Source of the DNA: Pseudidiomarina gelatinasegens
GTDB taxonomy: Bacteria; Pseudomonadota; Gammaproteobacteria; Enterobacterales; Alteromonadaceae
Direction of reading: 5' to 3'
Assembly (NCBI RefSeq): GCF_004025325.1
Contig: NZ_RSFE01000003.1
Coordinates: forward strand, 62,001-126,000
Length of the DNA: 64,000 nucleotides
The position numbers and the translations under genes were made by a program. The notes under the pieces were generated by a model. It saw only the letters and a program-made list of their open reading frames with translations, was not told the origin of the DNA and did not search any database. This document shows positions 56,441 through 64,000 of this stretch, piece after piece; the first letter of the stretch is position 1, and each line of letters opens with the position of its first letter.

Positions 56441-58732
56441 CTAGTTATCCGCATCAAACCATGCACGATGTGTTGCTGCCCAGGGTTGTATCACCTGCCA
56501 CCCGGACTTACTCAGCGCAATATTAACTTGACCACCTACCGCGGTATCAACGAGTTTTACGCCCATATCCCGCAGCCGTTTTCTTACCGGTTCAGCAACC
56601 ATTCCATAAGCATTATTTCGACCGCGACTTGCCACGGCTATATATGGCTGCACTGCGCGCAAAAAATAGTCCTCGCTGGAGCTATTACTGCCATGATGCG
56701 CCAGCACTAAGATATCGGCACGCACGTCAGCCGCATGTGCCAACAACTGCCGTTCGGCGCGCTTACTGATGTCACCGGGTATCAGAATCCGCGTTCCGTT
56801 TACTTCCAATAACAGTACACATGAGTCATCGTTGTTCACGTTCTCAGTTACTTCGCGTGGATGCAACGCGGACCAACGCACTTTCCCCCAAATTCCGCTT
56901 TGCCCAGCTGCGCACGGAGTACCTTGCCCGCTTCCGTACCAACGTACGTGCGGGAATATAGCGCGAATCGCTGTAGCGCCACCTTTATGATCGTTATCCG
57001 TATGGCTTACAAAGGCCAGGTCAGGTACCAGTTGATGGTGCCTTAAAAACGGCAAAATGGCACGTTCCGCCATATTCCCGCCCAGCTCCCAGTCAGCGCC
57101 GGTGTCGATCAATAAAGCGCGATTGCCTTGCGCAACGACAATGGCAGAACCTTGATCAACATCCAAAACATAGAAATTGACCGCAGTGTCTAACGCTTGT
57201 AACTGCCGCGTAATAAGCAATCCAGCAATGAATACGGTGCTTGCCACAACTTTCCAACGGTTACGCCACGGCAATAGCCATGCAATCAGTAATACTGCTA
57301 ACCAACTCATTGAGCCAGTTAGATGATCGGGTAACCATTGCCAGGGCGACCGCGCAATGGCCTCTAGAGTAGGTTCGGTTAGGTTTAACGGCCATTCCGC
57401 CAACCGAAATAACCAAACAGCAACAGTATCTTGCTGCAGTGAAAACACCAGTAATGCCAATAAACTCAAGGGCAGCACCCACATAGCAATTATCGGAACC
57501 ATCACCATATTGGTTAGCGGAGCAAGCACGGGTAACCCACCAAACCACAATGCTGTTAGCGGCCACAGTGCCAAGGTTAGTACCACCTCTAATCGCCACA
57601 ATGCGCGTATCGCGTGCCATCGCCCACGAATTACAGGCCAGCGCCAATGCATCAATAAAATCGTGGCGACGGCACCAACACTCAACCAAAACCCTGGTTG
57701 CAGCAACGCCATGGGTTCAACGACAACAACAACTGCTGCCGCGCGCAGCAATACCCGTGATGGTGGTGTGTGTAGTGCATAGTACTTGTGCAGCATCACC
57801 ACCGAAAACATCGCAAATGCACGTAGCGTTGCCGTGGCAAAACCAGCGAGCCACGCATATGCACAGGCAGCCAGCAGCGCCAAAACTGTACCTGCTACCC
57901 AACTGTTATGACGTTCTCGTCGGCTTCTGCTGCGCCCCAAACGTGCGCTAAACCTTCTACTGAAAAGTAATATGCCACCAGCCACCAAGCTTAAGTGTAA
58001 ACCGGAAATGGCTATTAGATGAGCCAAGCCAGTACGTTGATACGTTAACCACTGTTCGGGCGATAGTGCTTGGCGATCCCCCAGGGTTAGGGCAAGTAAA
58101 ATACCAAACTGCTGGAATTGTTCGCGGTAGGTGTTCAGTTGATTAAAAAGCCGCTGCCTGTAGCTCGGCTCACCGTGCACATAATGACCGCTACGTATAC
58201 TTCCCAAGGCGTGAATACCGCGACTCACTAAATAGCGATGATAAAGAAAGCTACCGTCATTGCGAATGCCTTGTGGATGTTTCAGACGAGCTTGGAAACG
58301 CCAGACGGTACCAGCTTGTGGCGGACTAACAGCGTCAGCAGGAGGTTCATACCAGTTGAGCCGTATCGAGGGGTTCCGAAAGAGCTTTGCCGGTAATGCT
58401 GCACCGTTTAGTTGAACAACGTCCCCTTCCACGCGCCAGAATTTATCACGGACTTGCGTTATACCCGTTATTGCAACCTCAACGGACAATGTTTTGCCAA
58501 AATTAGCCGGCAAAATTTGTGCTGATTGATGCAAATAAGCGTTGCCACTGCCCCACCCAATGCCGCACAATACACAGCCTATAAATGTCGCATAACGTCG
58601 TATTGACTGAAATTGCCAAGCAATGAGCGCGACTAAAGTCGCAGCTACCAGCCATTGCTCGATGGCCAATGGCTTGCTAAAACTAAATGATAGGGCATAG
58701 CCTAACAGTGCTGCGCACAACCACCTATCCAT
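56441..58732 (-). CDS. comEC: ComEC/Rec2 family DNA internalisation protein
   Basis: A 763-residue polytopic membrane protein of the ComEC/Rec2 family, which forms the inner membrane channel for DNA uptake in natural transformation. An N-terminal OB-like domain (about residues 70-170) is followed by the competence transmembrane domain with GLAHLIAISGLHLSLVAGG near residue 235. The C-terminal metallo-beta-lactamase-like domain has VDQGSAIVVAQGNRALLIDTG and FVSHTDNDHKGG, the HxDxDH-type metal motif. It lies upstream of msbA with a 45-base gap. Natural competence is possible but not shown by this gene alone. Confidence 0.93.
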   Translation of the reverse strand: MDRWLCAALLGYALSFSFSKPLAIEQWLVAATLVALIAWQFQSIRRYATFIGCVLCGIGWGSGNAYLHQSAQILPANFGKTLSVEVAITGITQVRDKFWRVEGDVVQLNGAALPAKLFRNPSIRLNWYEPPADAVSPPQAGTVWRFQARLKHPQGIRNDGSFLYHRYLVSRGIHALGSIRSGHYVHGEPSYRQRLFNQLNTYREQFQQFGILLALTLGDRQALSPEQWLTYQRTGLAHLIAISGLHLSLVAGGILLFSRRFSARLGRSRSRRERHNSWVAGTVLALLAACAYAWLAGFATATLRAFAMFSVVMLHKYYALHTPPSRVLLRAAAVVVVVEPMALLQPGFWLSVGAVATILLMHWRWPVIRGRWHAIRALWRLEVVLTLALWPLTALWFGGLPVLAPLTNMVMVPIIAMWVLPLSLLALLVFSLQQDTVAVWLFRLAEWPLNLTEPTLEAIARSPWQWLPDHLTGSMSWLAVLLIAWLLPWRNRWKVVASTVFIAGLLITRQLQALDTAVNFYVLDVDQGSAIVVAQGNRALLIDTGADWELGGNMAERAILPFLRHHQLVPDLAFVSHTDNDHKGGATAIRAIFPHVRWYGSGQGTPCAAGQSGIWGKVRWSALHPREVTENVNNDDSCVLLLEVNGTRILIPGDISKRAERQLLAHAADVRADILVLAHHGSNSSSEDYFLRAVQPYIAVASRGRNNAYGMVAEPVRKRLRDMGVKLVDTAVGGQVNIALSKSGWQVIQPWAATHRAWFDADN

Positions 58733-58787
58733 GGACGTTGTACCTGTTTTGATGAATTAAATTCGGCCAGAACTAAACGGATAAAAC

Positions 58788-59333
58788 ATGCCACGTAAGT
58801 TTATTCAACGCATCATGCCAAATCATGAAACTGTGAGAAACAGCCGTAGCCTTCAGGTTTTCGGTAAGTTGCTGCACGATGCAAACTTGTGGCATCTCAA
58901 TCGGCGTTCTGCAGCAGGTGGTTTCGCTGTTGGTTTGTTTTGTGCCTTTATTCCAGTGCCCTTTCAAATGGTACTGGCGGCAGCGGCTGCAATTCCCTTT
59001 CGCGTTAACTTACCGCTTTCAGTGGCCTTGGTGTGGGTCTCGAACCCTATCACCATGCCGGTACTTTTTTACTTTTGCTATCTTATTGGCACCTGGCTAC
59101 TCGGCCAACCCTCACAAGCTTTTGCTTTTGAGCTGTCTTGGCAGTGGCTTGGGCATAGCATCACCACCATCGGGCCAGCATTCTTACTGGGCTGCCTGAT
59201 TATGGCCATTGTCAGTAGTTTAGTTGGCTATTTCACCATTAGTCTGCTGTGGCGCCAGTCGGTTGTCAGCGCTTGGCGCGAGCGTGCGCAGCGAATGCTT
59301 GAAAAAGCCAAACAGCATAAATCAAAGCATTAA
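58788..59333 (+). CDS. DUF2062 family membrane protein
   Basis: A 181-residue inner membrane protein matching DUF2062. An N-terminal basic amphipathic stretch (residues 1-40) is followed by the signature RRSAAGGFAVGLFCAFIPVP near residue 39 and LVWVSNPITMPVLFYFCY near residue 80, then two more transmembrane helices. The Lys-rich tail is cytosolic (AKQHKSKH). The family function is unknown; members are often next to comEC or envelope genes. It is divergent from comEC with a 55-base gap and converges with lolE, only one base apart. Confidence 0.85.
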   Translation: MPRKFIQRIMPNHETVRNSRSLQVFGKLLHDANLWHLNRRSAAGGFAVGLFCAFIPVPFQMVLAAAAAIPFRVNLPLSVALVWVSNPITMPVLFYFCYLIGTWLLGQPSQAFAFELSWQWLGHSITTIGPAFLLGCLIMAIVSSLVGYFTISLLWRQSVVSAWRERAQRMLEKAKQHKSKH

Positions 59334-59334
59334 T

Positions 59335-60564
59335 TTAGCCGCTAACCGCTTGCACTATTTCCGTTTTTGCCGCACGCCAGGCTGGATATAACGTTGCTAA
59401 AACGCTCATCAACACCGCCACCGCTGCAACCAAAAGCACATCAAGCCACTGCAGTTGCACCGGAATTTGATTGATAAAATACACGTCGCTCGCCAGTAAC
59501 GTTTCACCACTAAGCCATTGCACCAAACTCATTAAATCAGGCAAGGCTGTAGTGAGTAATAGGCCGGCAATTACGCCGAGTGCTACGCCAAACAAACCGT
59601 TCTGTAACCCTTGCCAGACAAACACTTGCATGATTTTCTTCGAGCGTAAGCCCATGGTAGCTAAGATACCAATATGCCGCTGTTTTTCTTGAACTGTCAT
59701 AACCAAGGTCGACACAATATTAAAGCAAGCCACAGCTAACACTAAAACCAACACCAAATACATGACCACCCGTACCAATTGAATATCGCGATATAAATGC
59801 CCTTGCGCTCGCATCCAACTATCTAAATAAATGTATTCTTGTATCTGGCTGCCTAATTCGTTCGCAACACGCTGCGCCTGCAGCACATCCGTCAAACTCA
59901 GTTCAACAGCGGTTGTTCCGGTCGTGATACCAACCATTTCTCGTGCGGTATCGAGCTTTACATAAGCAAATTGATGATCAACCTGACCGCCAAAATTAAA
60001 GAATCCAAGCACCTGTAAACGAGTTCGTTTAGGCTCGCGGAAATTACCATTTTGAGCTACTAGTAAAATAATTGAGTCGCCAGCCTCAACCTTAAGCTTT
60101 TTAGCGAGCTGGGCGCCCAGCATGACGCCTTTCGGAGTGCTTTGTAACGCTTGCCACGTTGACTCGTCCGTATAACTTTCAATTGATTGAGGTTGACTGG
60201 TGTCAACGCCTTGCACCTGCACCCCGGTGAATTGGGCACCTTGTTGAACCATACCTTGCGTACGAATAACCCGTTTTGCGCTAATCACCTGTGGATGCGC
60301 CAAGCTGATATCAATGATTTTCTGAGCATCGTCAAGCTGACTATCAACGGCGCTAAATTCAACGTGCGGAATGAGACTCAAAAAGCGCTCTTGCAACACC
60401 TTCTCAAAACCATTCATCACGCTTAATCCGGCAATAAAGACCATACAGCCGAGCGCAATTCCTAGCGTTGACGATGCTGAAATAAATGACACAAAGCCGC
60501 TGCGCTCTCTGCGTTTTCGAAAGCGTGTTGCCAATTGCCACGTTAGATTCCATGGCTGCATCAT
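59335..60564 (-). CDS. lolE: Lipoprotein-releasing system permease LolE
   Basis: LolE is one of the two permeases of LolCDE, which extracts mature lipoproteins from the inner membrane for delivery to LolA. The 409-residue product has four transmembrane helices: one N-terminal (about residues 25-48, with VFIAGLSVMNGFEKVLQERF) and three C-terminal (about 270-400, with LATLYPAWRAAKTE at the end). A large periplasmic domain lies between. It is the third gene of lolC-lolD-lolE; its start overlaps the lolD stop by one base. Assignment as E rather than C rests on gene order. Confidence 0.92.
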   Translation of the reverse strand: MMQPWNLTWQLATRFRKRRERSGFVSFISASSTLGIALGCMVFIAGLSVMNGFEKVLQERFLSLIPHVEFSAVDSQLDDAQKIIDISLAHPQVISAKRVIRTQGMVQQGAQFTGVQVQGVDTSQPQSIESYTDESTWQALQSTPKGVMLGAQLAKKLKVEAGDSIILLVAQNGNFREPKRTRLQVLGFFNFGGQVDHQFAYVKLDTAREMVGITTGTTAVELSLTDVLQAQRVANELGSQIQEYIYLDSWMRAQGHLYRDIQLVRVVMYLVLVLVLAVACFNIVSTLVMTVQEKQRHIGILATMGLRSKKIMQVFVWQGLQNGLFGVALGVIAGLLLTTALPDLMSLVQWLSGETLLASDVYFINQIPVQLQWLDVLLVAAVAVLMSVLATLYPAWRAAKTEIVQAVSG

Positions 60565-61244
60565 TAGCTTTGTTCCGGAGGCACAAGCTGCCCATGATGC
60601 AAAGTTAATGTGCGTGGCAATTGCGCTGCCAAAGACTGATCATGCGTAACAATGACAAACGCTGTGGTTAGCTCACGGTTTAATTCTTGTAACAGCTCAA
60701 ATATTTGAATGGCTGTTGTATCATCGAGATTACCTGTCGGTTCATCGGCGAGCACTAGCCGCGGCCCATTGACGAGTGCCCGCGCGATGGCTACGCGTTG
60801 ACGCTCACCACCGGATAACTCTGCCGGGCGATGATTCATACGCTCGCTTAACCCGACGCGCTGAAGTAATTCCTGCGCCCGCGCTTCTGCAGCAGCACCA
60901 CTAACGCCCGCAATCAACTGCGGCATGGCAACATTTTCCAAGGCTGAAAATTCAGGTAACAAATGGTGGAACTGGTAAATAAAACCCAATTCTTGATTGC
61001 GCCAGTCTGCAAGCGTATTTGCGGACCAGTTCTGAATCGGTTCGCCGGCGAACAACACGTCGCCGGAAGTGGGTTTATCAAGCCCCCCCATGCAATGCAG
61101 TAAGGTACTTTTCCCCGAGCCCGAGCTACCAACGATGGCGAGCATTTCGCCTGATTCGATAGCAAGATCAACTTGTTGTAGCACCCGCAATTGGCGGTCA
61201 CCGTCTTGATAAACACGGGATAATTGGCGGCATTCCATCAACAT
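60564..61244 (-). CDS. lolD: Lipoprotein-releasing system ATP-binding protein LolD
   Basis: LolD powers lipoprotein release from the inner membrane by hydrolysing ATP. The protein of about 226 residues has Walker [21 protein letters not shown] near residue 38, the LolD-typical [20 protein letters not shown] around the Q-loop, signature [16 protein letters not shown] near 146 and Walker [13 protein letters not shown]. The start at 61244 has an AAGGA upstream and fits the family length; the frame is open further to 61310 but overlaps lolC. It lies 17 bases after lolC. Confidence 0.95.
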   Translation of the reverse strand: MLMECRQLSRVYQDGDRQLRVLQQVDLAIESGEMLAIVGSSGSGKSTLLHCMGGLDKPTSGDVLFAGEPIQNWSANTLADWRNQELGFIYQFHHLLPEFSALENVAMPQLIAGVSGAAAEARAQELLQRVGLSERMNHRPAELSGGERQRVAIARALVNGPRLVLADEPTGNLDDTTAIQIFELLQELNRELTTAFVIVTHDQSLAAQLPRTLTLHHGQLVPPEQS

Positions 61245-61261
61245 TCTGTGCAATCCTTGTA

Positions 61262-62503
61262 TTATTCGTAGCGTAAGGCTTCGGCAGGCAATATTTGACT
61301 TGCTCGCCAAGCAGGATAAAAGGTCGCCAACAAGGTCAGCAACATCGCTGCCAGTACAATTGTAATAATTTGCTCTGACTGCATCAGCACCGGTAGGCCC
61401 GCTTGCCCGGTAAAGCTCAAGTCTACTTGCAACGCTGACAGAATTTCATTCACGTAACTCGCCCCTGTAACACCCAGTAGCAAGCCCACTAGCGCACCTA
61501 CAACTCCGTTAGCTAACCCTTGAATCATAAACATCAAATACAAATGACCGCGGCGCATGCCCATGGTTTGCAAAATAGCAATATCGGAGCGTTTGTCTTG
61601 AATCACCATCATCAGCGCAGACACAATATTGAACGCCGCCACAGCTATAATAAGCCCTAACATGAGGCCGACCATTCGTTTTTCCATGCTTACCGCATCA
61701 AACAACTCACCATACTGTTCACGCCAGGTATGCGTCGTTAATGTACTGTCTAAATGGGCCTTTAGCTGCGGCTCAGCAGTCAATGCGTTAAATGGGTCGT
61801 TAAAGTAGAAGCGTAACGCAGAAACATGCCCTTGCGGTAATCTCAAAAGTCGTGCGGCATCAGCGCCATGCATGATAAGCAATTGTTTATCGGCTTCTGA
61901 CTGCATCGCAACAATACCAGCCACTGTAAACTGACGTTGCGCTGGCATCAGACCTAAGGGAGTGTAAATACCGCCAGCCGCCGCAATAACCCGTATTGAA
62001 TCGCCCGGCCAAACGTCAAGCTGCTGCGCCAGTGTTTGTCCCAACACCACGCTGTAACTACCCTCTTGAAGCGCGTTCAAGCTGCCATACAGAATATTAT
62101 CATTGAGCGGTTGAAATTGTTCACGCGCATCGGCAGCATCAGGAAACAAACCTTGAATGTATACCGGTCGTAACTGGCCACTGCTTTGCACCACACCCGC
62201 ACTGCCCACCTGAGGCACCAAAGCGCGCTGGCCGGGTAACTTTGGGATGCTGGCAGCCAATTGCTGCCAATCCGAAATGCCAGCAGTACTATTTGAGGTA
62301 ATTGTTAATTGGGGGACAACGCCTAAAATACGTTGCTTGAGCTGGGCTTCAAAGCCATTCATAACCGAACTAACAATAATTAATGCAGCTACACCGATAA
62401 GAATTCCAGCAAGGGCAAATCGATTAATAAATCGAGTAAACCGATTCCCGTGACGGGCTCGGCTGTATCGTATTCCCAAAAATAAAGCAGCTGGCTTAAA
62501 CAT
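61262..62503 (-). CDS. lolC: Lipoprotein-releasing system permease LolC
   Basis: LolC is the LolA-recruiting permease of the LolCDE exporter. The protein of about 413 residues starts [19 protein letters not shown], matching the E. coli N-terminus, with an AGGA at 6 bases. The first helix region has [20 protein letters not shown], the periplasmic domain spans about residues 48-265, and the last three helices include [20 protein letters not shown] and [19 protein letters not shown]. The frame open to 62545 is not needed. It is the first gene of lolCDE and is divergent from mfd, as in E. coli. Confidence 0.93.
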   Translation of the reverse strand: MFKPAALFLGIRYSRARHGNRFTRFINRFALAGILIGVAALIIVSSVMNGFEAQLKQRILGVVPQLTITSNSTAGISDWQQLAASIPKLPGQRALVPQVGSAGVVQSSGQLRPVYIQGLFPDAADAREQFQPLNDNILYGSLNALQEGSYSVVLGQTLAQQLDVWPGDSIRVIAAAGGIYTPLGLMPAQRQFTVAGIVAMQSEADKQLLIMHGADAARLLRLPQGHVSALRFYFNDPFNALTAEPQLKAHLDSTLTTHTWREQYGELFDAVSMEKRMVGLMLGLIIAVAAFNIVSALMMVIQDKRSDIAILQTMGMRRGHLYLMFMIQGLANGVVGALVGLLLGVTGASYVNEILSALQVDLSFTGQAGLPVLMQSEQIITIVLAAMLLTLLATFYPAWRASQILPAEALRYE

Positions 62504-62634
62504 GTGTGTCCTAAATAACTCATTGCTAAATAGCTCGCGCAGCAAGCATAAAGAAAACTGACGACTGATCCAAGCGTCAAGTTGCGGTATACTTCAATGC
62601 ATACAATGAAACGCAGTAGAGAATTAAAAAACTC

Positions 62635-64000
62635 ATGACCAAAGCGTCTATTCTAACGCCACCAAAACCCGCGAATGCAACTCGAGATATCACCTGGCAA
62701 AACCTTGCTGGAAGCAGTGTTGCGCTTGCGCTTGGACAGCTCATTGAACAACATGACGGGCCGGTACTGGTCGTTACACCGGACGCTCCGCAAGCCCATC
62801 GTCTTGAACATGAAGTGCAATATTTCACGCCAACCTGGCGCCAGCAAGTGATGGTGTTTCCTGACTGGGAAACCTTGCCCTACGACAGCTTTTCACCGCA
62901 TCAGGATATTATTTCAGAGCGTTTGAGTGTGCTTGCACGCCTACCGGATATGCAACGTGGCGCACTGATTGTTTCGTTAAATACGTTAATGCATCGTATT
63001 GCTCCCACTAACTATGTTGCGGGGCAAGCTGTTCAGGTTAATAAGGGCCAGAAACTGGACATCCATGGCCTGCGGCAGCGCCTTGAGCGCGCCGGTTATC
63101 GGCACGTTGCCCAGGTAATGGAGCATGGTGAGTTCTGCGTACGCGGTTCCTTGCTAGATTTATTTCCAATGGGCAGTTCGCAGCCCTATCGCATTGATTT
63201 TTTTGACGATGAAGTTGATTCAATTCGCATATTTGACCCAGACACACAGTTGTCCTCGGCAGAAATTGACGCAATCAACTTATTACCTGCTCACGAATTT
63301 CCGACGTCGCCAGCAGCGATTGATGCGTTTCGCGCGCGTTACCGCGAGATGTTTGACGCGTCGAACTCCCGTGATTCAGTTTACTATCAGGTCTCGAACC
63401 AACAGTTCCCAGGCGGCGTCGAATATTACTTGCCGCTATTCTTCGAACAAACTGCAAGCCTATTTGATTACTTACCGGATAACACACTACTGGTTTCGTT
63501 TGGCGATCTACAAGGCAGCCTTGATCAACTCTGGCACGATATCAATCAACGCTACGAGCAACGTCGCTATGACCCGCTGCGCCCCTTAGTTCCGCCAGCA
63601 CAACTATTTTTATCCGCTGATCAGGTACACGGTGCATTTAAGGCCATGCCGCGTATTCGGGCCATGGTACCCGACGGAAAACCGCAGCCAGGCCCGCAGC
63701 TTTTCAAAACCGATAGTTTGGGCGAGATTGCGGTTAATCATCAATTAAAGAACCCACTCGAGAGCTTACAAAAGCGCTTACAACAGGCGTTCGCCGAGAA
63801 ACAGCGCGTGCTGTTTTTGGTGGAATCAGCTGGGCGCCGCGAAACCTTGCGGGAATTATTGGCGCCGTTGCAATTGCACTTGACCGAGTTTGACCAGTTT
63901 GATGACTTTATAACAAGCACGGATACGAGCGGCATTTGTGTAAGCCCTATTATTAATTCGTTTGCCTTGCCCGAACAAAAATTACTGGTTATTACCGAAA
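62635..64000 (+). CDS. mfd: Transcription-repair coupling factor Mfd, 3' end beyond window
   Basis: Mfd displaces RNA polymerase stalled at DNA damage and recruits UvrA. About 455 codons are present, covering the N-terminal UvrB-like domains D1-D2 and part of D3; the helicase motors lie beyond the window. Characteristic segments are VFPDWETLPYDSFSPHQDII near residue 80, AGYRHVAQVMEHGEFCVRG near 155, LLDLFPMGSSQPYRIDFFDD near 176 and AINLLPAHEFP near 211. The frame has no stop to base 64000. ATG at 62635 is the first plausible start, although its ribosome binding site is weak. It is divergent from lolC. Confidence 0.95.
   Translation, partial: MTKASILTPPKPANATRDITWQNLAGSSVALALGQLIEQHDGPVLVVTPDAPQAHRLEHEVQYFTPTWRQQVMVFPDWETLPYDSFSPHQDIISERLSVLARLPDMQRGALIVSLNTLMHRIAPTNYVAGQAVQVNKGQKLDIHGLRQRLERAGYRHVAQVMEHGEFCVRGSLLDLFPMGSSQPYRIDFFDDEVDSIRIFDPDTQLSSAEIDAINLLPAHEFPTSPAAIDAFRARYREMFDASNSRDSVYYQVSNQQFPGGVEYYLPLFFEQTASLFDYLPDNTLLVSFGDLQGSLDQLWHDINQRYEQRRYDPLRPLVPPAQLFLSADQVHGAFKAMPRIRAMVPDGKPQPGPQLFKTDSLGEIAVNHQLKNPLESLQKRLQQAFAEKQRVLFLVESAGRRETLRELLAPLQLHLTEFDQFDDFITSTDTSGICVSPIINSFALPEQKLLVITE

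Noticed and set aside
57550-57951. 133-codon frame opposite comEC
   Set aside because: The codon pattern is the complement of comEC membrane helices; biased composition and lack of start signals mark it as a shadow.
62504-62634. LexA-type operator for mfd
   Set aside because: No CTG-N10-CAG element is present in the lolC-mfd gap.

Overview
The window is a stretch of ordinary gammaproteobacterial chromosome. Gene content, protein similarity recalled from memory and local gene order (dapA-bamC-purC, perM/bepA/yfgD/hda, seqA-pgm with ybfF, DUF2788, fldA and fur, sdhCDAB-sucABCD opposite gltA, kdsB-ycaR-lpxK-msbA-comEC, lolCDE opposite mfd) resemble E. coli and, more closely, the marine Alteromonadales. 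The peptide-oriented gene set and the DUF2897, DUF2788 and DUF2066 genes suggest an Idiomarina-like organism. This is an inference; no search was run. I see no rRNA, tRNA, CRISPR array, insertion sequence or prophage.

Layout. 1-4.6 kb: lysine and cell-wall genes (3' part of dapE, an M15 peptidase, DUF2897) face purC-bamC-dapA. 4.8-11.5 kb: bcp, perM, the periplasmic chaperone-protease bepA, a TlpA-like lipoprotein, yfgD-wrbA-DUF2069, and hda with a DUF2066 gene. 11.7-20.9 kb: an MFS carrier, pgm-seqA, ybfF, DUF2788-fldA-fur, a PAS/GGDEF diguanylate cyclase and glnS. 20.9-33.3 kb is the most variable part: a 5-oxoprolinase operon (pxpABC) led by three small unrecognised membrane proteins, a pirin, an acyl-CoA dehydrogenase/kinase-like/SDR operon resembling the core of 4-hydroxyacid degradation, a LysR/azoreductase pair, a membrane ClpP-fold protein with an Excalibur-domain partner, and an EamA exporter. 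33.4-45.1 kb: the TCA block sucD-sucC-sucB-sucA-sdhB-sdhA-sdhD-sdhC on the minus strand, opposite gltA. 45.3-52.7 kb: an RND efflux operon with one adaptor and two permeases. 52.7-64 kb: envelope genes for Kdo, lipid A and lipoprotein export, comEC, DUF2062 and the 5' part of mfd.

Several regulatory signals can be read directly. They are a sigma-E-type promoter before bepA, a Fur box over the promoter of DUF2788-fldA-fur, a sigma-54-type GG-N10-GC element before the RND operon, a palindromic operator between the LysR gene and azoR, and two nearly identical PsrA-like operators, one at the acyl-CoA dehydrogenase operon and one at gltA. The PsrA-like pair would link fatty-acid breakdown to entry into the TCA cycle. 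Intrinsic terminators separate sdhB from sucA and sucB from sucC, so the TCA block is probably segmented. I found no wholly novel multi-gene system. The best leads are the small membrane genes ahead of pxpA, the lva-like operon, the terminator that hides the ribosome binding site of the diguanylate cyclase, and the membrane ClpP-fold/Excalibur pair.
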